DNA from: Amphiura filiformis
Taxonomy: Eukaryota > Echinodermata > Ophiuroidea > Amphilepidida > Amphiuridae
DNA length: 64,000 nt
Direction: 5' to 3'
Assembly (NCBI RefSeq): GCF_039555335.1
Contig: NC_092640.1
Location: forward strand, 44,294,099-44,358,098
Below are positions 58,084 to 64,000 of the stretch, piece by piece. The position numbers and the translations under genes are program-made. Positions within the stretch are counted from its first letter, which is position 1; every line of letters begins with the position of its first letter. The notes beneath the pieces are model-generated. The model was given only the letters and a program-made list of their open reading frames with translations, ran no database searches and was not told the origin of the DNA.

Positions 58084-61000
58084 GTAGGTCTATAGCTACG
58101 AGCTCCCCCTTTCAAAACCATTTAATAACCTCAAGATTGTTTATGTTCTTTGTAGTGAACTGTTTATAGCTTTCTATCTTAGTATTCCACAAGGTGGTAC
58201 TACACCCCTTGATAAATTTGTGACTATTTTTGCATTTTTCTCAAAAAATAATAACACACTAGTAACAACAATTATGTATATTACATGGGCAAGGAATCCA
58301 GTTACTTCACTGGAATGTCAGTGACTCAAGACAAGCGGTACGTTATTTATGATACATATATAATGAAACACTTGTCTTGAATCACTGAAATTTCAGTGAA
58401 GTAATTGGATTCCTTGCCCCTATAATATGTGACGTGTCATGTCAAAAGGAGACACTTTTGGGCAGGTTATCAATTTTGAGATTTTTAATTATCTTCAATA
58501 AAGAAATATTTTGCTCCACAACGCCGTTTTCCCCAATGCAATAGGACATTCCTAAGCGAAGATATTGAGTTCGTAAGTTATGGTATTATAAAATTGGAAA
58601 TTGAGATATCGACCTTTGAAAATATTGTTGACAATGTTGAGAATAGGAATTACCTTGAAAAATGTCTCGAAAAATACAAGATGCCAGTTATATTCCGGTC
58701 TGAAACTATCAGACAATATTTTTAACATCAATAGCATCACAAATTCGCAACAAACCCAAACTGTGAAAAAATCACCCCAGGCAGATTTTTGGCTATTTCT
58801 CCATTTACGATCCTGCCCAAAAGCGTCTCCTTTTGACATGACACGTCACATATACCATTGTGTAAAAATGCAAAATTAGTCACAAAATTTATCAGGGGGT
58901 GTAGTACCCCCTGAACTTTGTTTGTCTACATTTGATGAGTGTAAGTAAATTGCTGGGTAGGTAGTAGGTACACAAGTAAGCAAAATTAATGAATAAATAA
59001 TTGAATATTATACAGCGTGTCCAAACAAAAAAAACCCTTCTGTTTGTAGGGGTCTCGATTTAAGTTAGAATCGCAAATTGCAAATATTTTATTCTCTTAA
59101 ATAGTGGTTATCCGTGTTCTATAAGTTGCATATCCTATCAGCGACTGCTATACCTTGTTTAGGATTCTCAAAAGAAGTACCTGCATATTCAACCATGACT
59201 GTTTCAAAATAGGCCTGTAAAAGTCATGCAGGTACCTCTGAGGTTGTGCATTAATGAATTGGTTTGAATGAGGAATACTACTAGCCCCCTCCCTCCCCCC
59301 AGAGTTCTGACTTACCATGTGTCTCATATATATGCCTAATAAGTACTCATTCCCATACCATATTCACAGGTTATCAAGAAAGTTTGCAGCTGAAGAAAAT
59401 CAAAACCAAATTCCCCCAAATATCTGCAACTGTTATTGATCCAAGCACAGAAAGGATCTCGGAATACCAAGAAAGGGTGCACCAGAACTGCAGTGATTTT
59501 ACCGGTATTGAATATGAGTGGCACAACCAAACCTTTCAAGAGTTTGTGACATCTATGGAAGCAGGGCAGAAGTACCATTTCATCACCATTGTCCATGCCA
59601 TATATTATGCCGGTGAAGTTGAGGAAGCAGTCAGAAAGTTATACGAGTTATTGGAGCCCGGCGGGATGATATTCATGGTACTTTTTACATCAGGTAATAA
59701 ATTTCGAGGAGGCATTCTTGTTCACATAGAAGTTATGTTTAAGGGCTCTGGTGTGAACGTTTCGACAGTATTTTTTTGTGGGGCATGAGAGCACATCAGA
59801 CCTATGGAATTAAATTCTGAATACAAAGAATGTCCTTCTGATATCAAATAATTTTGATTTTTTTTTTTTTTTTTAAATTTGCGATATATATACAAATTTT
59901 ATGACAAATTATTAAAATTTGATATTTTTAAATTTTTTATATTTAATAGGCCTCGAAGTCAACGTTTGAAATCTAATGATTTGTACTTAAAGTGTATGTA
60001 GCTGGGAGAAAAATCTGACACTCAGTTGAAAATTTTGAGCTTTCATATTGAAGATATACATTTTTTTCCCAAAAAGACCTAATTTTTTTGGTGTTTGAAA
60101 ATCCATATCTGCAATAGGAAAGGTCAAAATTTTCAATTGATCATCAGCTTTTCACTCCAGCTATATACACTTCAAGTACAAATCATTAAATTTATAAAGT
60201 TTACTTCGAGGACTGTTAGATATCAAAAATATCAATTTTTAATTATTAGCCATAAAATGTGTATTATATCGTGCATTTCAAAAAATCAAAATTATTTGAT
60301 ATCAGGACATTCTTTGTATTCGGACTGCAATTAGATGTCTGATGTGCTTTCATGTCCCACAAAAGCTCACAAAAAATACTGTTCAAACGTTCATACCCCA
60401 CCCCTTAACAGACCCCTTTTCAGGGAAAATTTGACATGACCCCTTTTCAGCTGTGACTAGCAGCTCATTAAATATGTCCCTCTATTTAGCTTGTTTGTAA
60501 CTTTAACAAATAGTTTTCAAATGTTTTCTTTACTACAATGCAATGACCAATTTTCATTGGCATAGGTAGACTGTAGCTCATTTGCAAATTTATTTTTATT
60601 GGATAATATTAACAAAAAGGGTACTTTTTTGCTAACAAAAAGCTAACAATGATCAATTTTCATGAAACTTGGATTGACTTACGACTTTTCCAGTTTTAAA
60701 GCACTTTATGCCTACCAAAATGATACTAAAATGAAGTTCAGGCTGAGAGTTACACTGGGCAGGGGCACATTATTACTGGTACTAAAAATCGATACCATGC
60801 AGATGAATTTTGATATTTAAAAATAACTGCATACAAGTTTGAATAAAATTTGCATATAAATGCTATTTGAGCAAGTATGTACATGCAAGATAATAGTTTT
60901 ATTGCATATATACATGACCTGTTCAAAAATAAAATGTCCTTCTGAAACACATATGAACAACATCTTTCGTTACTTTTCTTTTATAGAATACTTCCCCCGA

Positions 61001-61378
61001 AAACTTGCGAAGACATTCCCGCATCTAGCTCTGGAAGAGCAGAATCCAAAAACAGGTGAACTACCAAAGAGAAACCACCTGCTTCACTCGGGAGACATCA
61101 TATCTGTTCTCAAGAAGTACCAGATGGCTTATACTCAATCTTCTTACACAGAATCAGCAGATCTAACCACCTGTTTCACCCAAGAAGACACAACAGAGGC
61201 CAAGCTTCTGATTGATTTTGTTACTGTGACAATCAAGTTTAAAGAATCGGTATCACATGAAATCTACAATCAAGTTATGGAAATTTTGAAATGTAGTACA
61301 CGTGTAACGACAAATAACAAAGGTCATGACAAAGTTTATCTTGATAATGTATGTGATATTCTCTTTATATCAAAATAG
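57861..61378 (+). CDS. HNMT-like: HNMT-like methyltransferase, gene 6
   Basis: Exons 57861-58083, 59370-59693 and 60987-61378; 312 residues, open throughout, TAG at 61376. The ATG follows a good acceptor (TTTACATTGCAG) by one base, implying a 5' UTR exon upstream. The N-terminus (MTSAIFPNSQHIHSDLDHFW) has diverged from the MATP start of its sisters. The contact position is Asn (QHTNRQ). The SAM acidic residue is Asp (IDPSTERIS) where sisters have Glu, and Arg sits at the Gln94 position. VHAIYY keeps His. Exon 3 opens EYFPRKLAKTFPHLALEEQ and ends DNVCDILFISK, with Asn at the position of human Asn283. All introns are phase 1. A working enzyme with altered cofactor or substrate contacts is likely. 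Confidence 0.85.
58192..58912. mobile_element. Miniature element in intron 1 of gene 6, with nested hairpin
   Basis: GGTGGTACTACACCCCTTGA and inverse-like TCAGGGGGTGTAGTACCCCC bound 721 bp. Inner arms share GACGTGTCATGTCAAAAGGA / inverse. A second foldback (58287-58419, GGGCAAGGAATCCAGTTACT / inverse) is inserted in the left arm. Confidence 0.7.
59012..59200. mobile_element. Single end of a TACAG-GTGTCC element
   Basis: TACAGCGTGTCCAAACAAAA resembles the ends at 62391 and 17598; no partner end is seen nearby. Confidence 0.4.
59370..59693 (+). CDS. HNMT-like: Gene 6, exon 2
   Basis: Acceptor ATATTCACAG, donor TCAG|GTAATA, 324 bases. Confidence 0.85.
59741..60406. mobile_element. Long-armed foldback in intron 2 of gene 6
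   Basis: 666 bp with arms of about 130 bp: GAACGTTTCGACAGTATTTT, GAGAGCACATCAGAC and ACAAAGAATGTCCTTCTGAT recur inverted at 60270-60406. Confidence 0.75.
60987..61378 (+). CDS. HNMT-like: Gene 6, exon 3
   Basis: Acceptor TTTTCTTTTATAG; open to TAG. The basic RVKKGDKGDD loop of sisters is RVTTNNKGHD here. Confidence 0.85.
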
Positions 61379-61456
61379 GGATGATATCTGTACATAAAAA
61401 CAGATCATCATATCAGTGCAAAGATAGTGGGACATGCAATAGCTGCCTTCTGCAAA

Positions 61457-61832
61457 CAGGGCTGGATTTACCGGTCTGGGGGGCCCCTGAGACAGGCCAA
61501 AATTTGGAGGCCCCAAACTCACCGTGAGGAAGGCATGTGCACTCAAATGGCCAAGATTTGGTTTCAACATGGGCCTACTATCCCAGCTTACTACAAGATC
61601 GACAGTGACAGCAGAAGCATTACAATTTAGATTTTAGCCCAAAATTAAGGTGGCTTTTCTATGTAAAGGGCCAGTGCACGCATAACACACAAAAAATTGT
61701 AATTTTACCATATTTTGGTCAAAATTATGATATTCTCAGGATAAAAGGGAACATACACAGGGCAATTTTTGGGGTCCCAAATTTTGGGAGCCCTGCCTAG
61801 GCTCATCTGGCCCAATGGTAAATCCGGCCCTG
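61457..61832. mobile_element. hAT-type miniature element
   Basis: CAGGGCTGGATTTACC and GGTAAATCCGGCCCTG are the well-known CAGGGCCGGATTTA-type ends of hAT elements; 376 bp, no coding content. Begins 78 bp after the gene 6 stop. Confidence 0.75.
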
Positions 61833-62390
61833 GTATTGGGACCTACGATGCTTCCAGGAGCAACTGAGGAACAATCTCTAAACTTGATGCCTAATGGGAT
61901 TAACATTTTTGTCAAGGTTTAGCACTCTGCAAATGCAATTTAAAAATATATAATTTAATGAGGCAGCCATTGCACATAGTATATTCTTGGACTCGCACAT
62001 GACACATACATATACAGGATCAACAAACAAATTGTGATTTCTGCATGATAATTCACATCAATGTTTTTGCTTTAATGTGTGTTAATAGACTGTGCCAGTC
62101 CTATTTTTAAAATACTGATGTAATATTTTGCAAGGTCCTTTGAGCGTTAACCCCCCCGGTTAACCCCCTCGTAAGGGTCGTATATGTGTGCGATGTCAAG
62201 CATGTGCATAGGACCTTGTGCAAAATAATAATGTGCTGGACAATTAGTATTATGCTTAATTTGTAAAAGGAAATCTGCAAAACATTATTATGTTACCCAT
62301 TCTAGGTAACATTTTCCATTAACTTTTTTTAAACATAAGCCCCACTGTGGGGGCCAAAAATGGTATATTGATGGTGTCATCTACAATATA

Positions 62391-63256
62391 CAGGGTGTCC
62401 CTAAAAGAACTGTATCATCAGAAACTAATTTTTTGCGGTATTTTAATAGCAAAACCATAACTAAGTAACTAATATGGTTGAAGAATAAATCAGCTATCAC
62501 ATACTTTTTTAATTTTGACAATTGACCACACCATTCTTGAAATTAATATAATAATTTTATGAAACTCCCTTTTCAAACCTTTCAACGGATTCAAATACCA
62601 ATCGATGATCTGTGATCGGAGTGCTAAGGCCCTTCACAACTGATGCTTAGTTCCCTGTTTCATGGTTGAAAACAAGGGATGAGGCGACTTTTAATTATTA
62701 AATTATCTATTATTTTCTTTATTTTAAAACAAGTGGTCGCATCCTACATCAACCTGTTTTGACTAGGAACATGCATTTAATTATTTAACAACTATGTTTG
62801 ATTTTATACATAAGTAATGGTACAGTTATGTTTTTTGTTTATTCATTATTATAGTTGATAAGCAAAGTCAGAAAGTATCAAATGGCAGTCATTAAAAGTT
62901 ATTTTAATAGAGAAAACCCAAAATAAAGATAAAATAATTAAATATTTAGCAATTCTCGACTTTGGACGCGCGCGGTAAACAGGAAACTAAGAATTGTAAA
63001 GGGCCTAATCACTGTGAATGATACCGGGTATTGTCATTGATACATATTTGACTCATCTGGAATGGTTTGAAAATGAGGTAGTTTTGTCACAAAATTCTTT
63101 TATTTCAAAAATGAAGCAGTCAATTACAAAAATTCAAAAAGTATGTGATAGCTGGTCTATTCCTTAATCACATCAGTTATTTGGTTAAGTTTGGTTTAAG
63201 CTTTAAAATACTCAAAAAATAGCTTCCGACAATACAATTCTTTCTGGGATACCCTG
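62391..63256. mobile_element. 866-bp long-armed DNA transposon, GGGTGTCCC ends
   Basis: CAGGGTGTCCCTAAAAGAAC and the inverse of CAGGGTATCCCAGAAAGAAT, flanked by TA. Arms of about 150 bp (AGCTATCACATACTTTTT shared in inverse). No transposase frame. Confidence 0.75.
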
Positions 63257-63308
63257 TATTTTCTAGGTAGACTAGTGCAAGTAGACTAGTGCATGTCCCG
63301 AAAATGTA

Positions 63309-63468
63309 TGGCCTTTGTGTTATTTCAGTTGAAATCCATACACCACCTATGAAAGACATGACATTAATCTCCCACACAGTGGAGATTTTAAATGGAGTCA
63401 CTCATTTAGGTATCCCCATTTGAAATTCACACCCAGTTTGAAATAAATATTACGGTTGTGTCTTCTAT
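63309..63468. mobile_element. Interspersed repeat (same family as 40745 and 48205)
   Basis: CAGTTGAAATCCATACACC, AAGACATGACATTAATCTCC and GTGTCTTCTATGGGGACTG phrases. It seems to resume at 63958 after the next element. Confidence 0.6.
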
Positions 63469-63957
63469 GGGGACTGTCATTTTCTTCAGGGGTGGGTCAT
63501 GAATATACTGGGGGGTCATAGAATTTGAGACCAAAAATAGGGGGGTTATAAATTTTTACACCAAAATTAGGGGATTATAGAATTATTAAGGGCTGGTGAC
63601 CCAAAATTTTTGCACATTCTTTTAACTTAAGATCAAAATGTATGCACGATCTTTATTTATACGATTCACCATTTTTGCATGCTCCGCGCGCCTACTTTAC
63701 TATTATGATCAATATTTTAATGGGCTCTGCACACTTTCTTCACATTGAAGTTTTTGCCCCCTTCGCCTTAGTTCTGGCAATGAATAATTTGTCGTCAGTC
63801 TGTGTAGGCGGAACGGAGGGGGTCATACAAATTTTCGACCTGAGATAGGGGGTCGTAAAAAAATTTAGCCCGCGATAGGGGGGTCATAAAAATTTACTCC
63901 GCACCGGTCATGGACATATTCATGACCCACCCCTTCTGAAGAAAATGACATCCCCCT
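63469..63957. mobile_element. Miniature element near the window end
   Basis: GTCATTTTCTTCAGGGGTGG and inverse CCACCCCTTCTGAAGAAAAT bound 489 bp rich in GGGGGGTCATA-type phrases. Confidence 0.7.
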
Positions 63958-64000
63958 AAGAGGTGTATGGATTTCACATGCTATAGCCTAACCTATACAA

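Overview
The window reads as A+T-rich, repeat-laden animal genomic DNA: spliced genes with GT-AG introns, tRNA-headed SINEs, CR1/L2-type LINEs, Penelope-like elements, Tc1-type transposons and very many short inverted-repeat elements. A marine invertebrate deuterostome (echinoderm, hemichordate or lancelet) fits best. That placement is an inference from gene and repeat style; nothing in the sequence names the species.

The main content is a plus-strand tandem array of six genes for a histamine N-methyltransferase (HNMT)-like, S-adenosylmethionine-dependent small-molecule methyltransferase. Each copy has three coding exons. Exon 1 ends inside the glycine-rich SAM loop, exon 2 carries the EP motif and the strand before a YY/YF pair, and exon 3 is the C-terminal half. 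All introns are phase 1. Copies: gene 1 at 1315-7028 (two alternative first exons), gene 2 at 11510-19495, gene 3 at 29668-31411, gene 4 at 40919-44525, gene 5 at 50493-55720, gene 6 at 57861-61378. Genes 1, 2 and 6 look intact. Gene 3 has a 19-bp deletion in exon 2, gene 4 a late frameshift, and gene 5 a frameshift at a T8 run in exon 3. Residues that contact histamine in human HNMT are changed or variable, so substrates may have diverged.

Region by region. 1-470 may hold the last exon of an upstream gene. 472-3395 is a tandem duplication of promoter, exon 1 and the end of a LINE. 3222-5697 is that 5'-truncated LINE. 7030-11140 is intergenic, with twin 471-bp elements and a 247-bp tandem repeat. 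The large intron 1 of gene 2 (11739-18339) holds a Penelope-like fragment, a complete-ended Tc1 relic, reverse-transcriptase relics, and a Penelope-like foldback with hammerhead-ribozyme cores and a nested DNA transposon. 19500-29600 is intergenic with many foldbacks, including a 36-bp perfect palindrome. 31500-40700 holds SINEs, a telomere-like run, a 197-bp hairpin and a roughly 4-kb inverted-repeat element. 45065-46195 is a 34-bp minisatellite, followed by a Penelope-like insertion with a target-site duplication (46218-48205). 52803-54893 is a roughly 21-bp minisatellite inside gene 5. The end of the window is stacked miniature transposons.

The paralogs share strand, intron phase and exon boundaries, so the array could make chimeric transcripts as well as six separate enzymes. 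The duplicated first exon of gene 1 is the clearest built-in switch: the two versions differ at the residue aligned with the histamine-binding glutamate of human HNMT.
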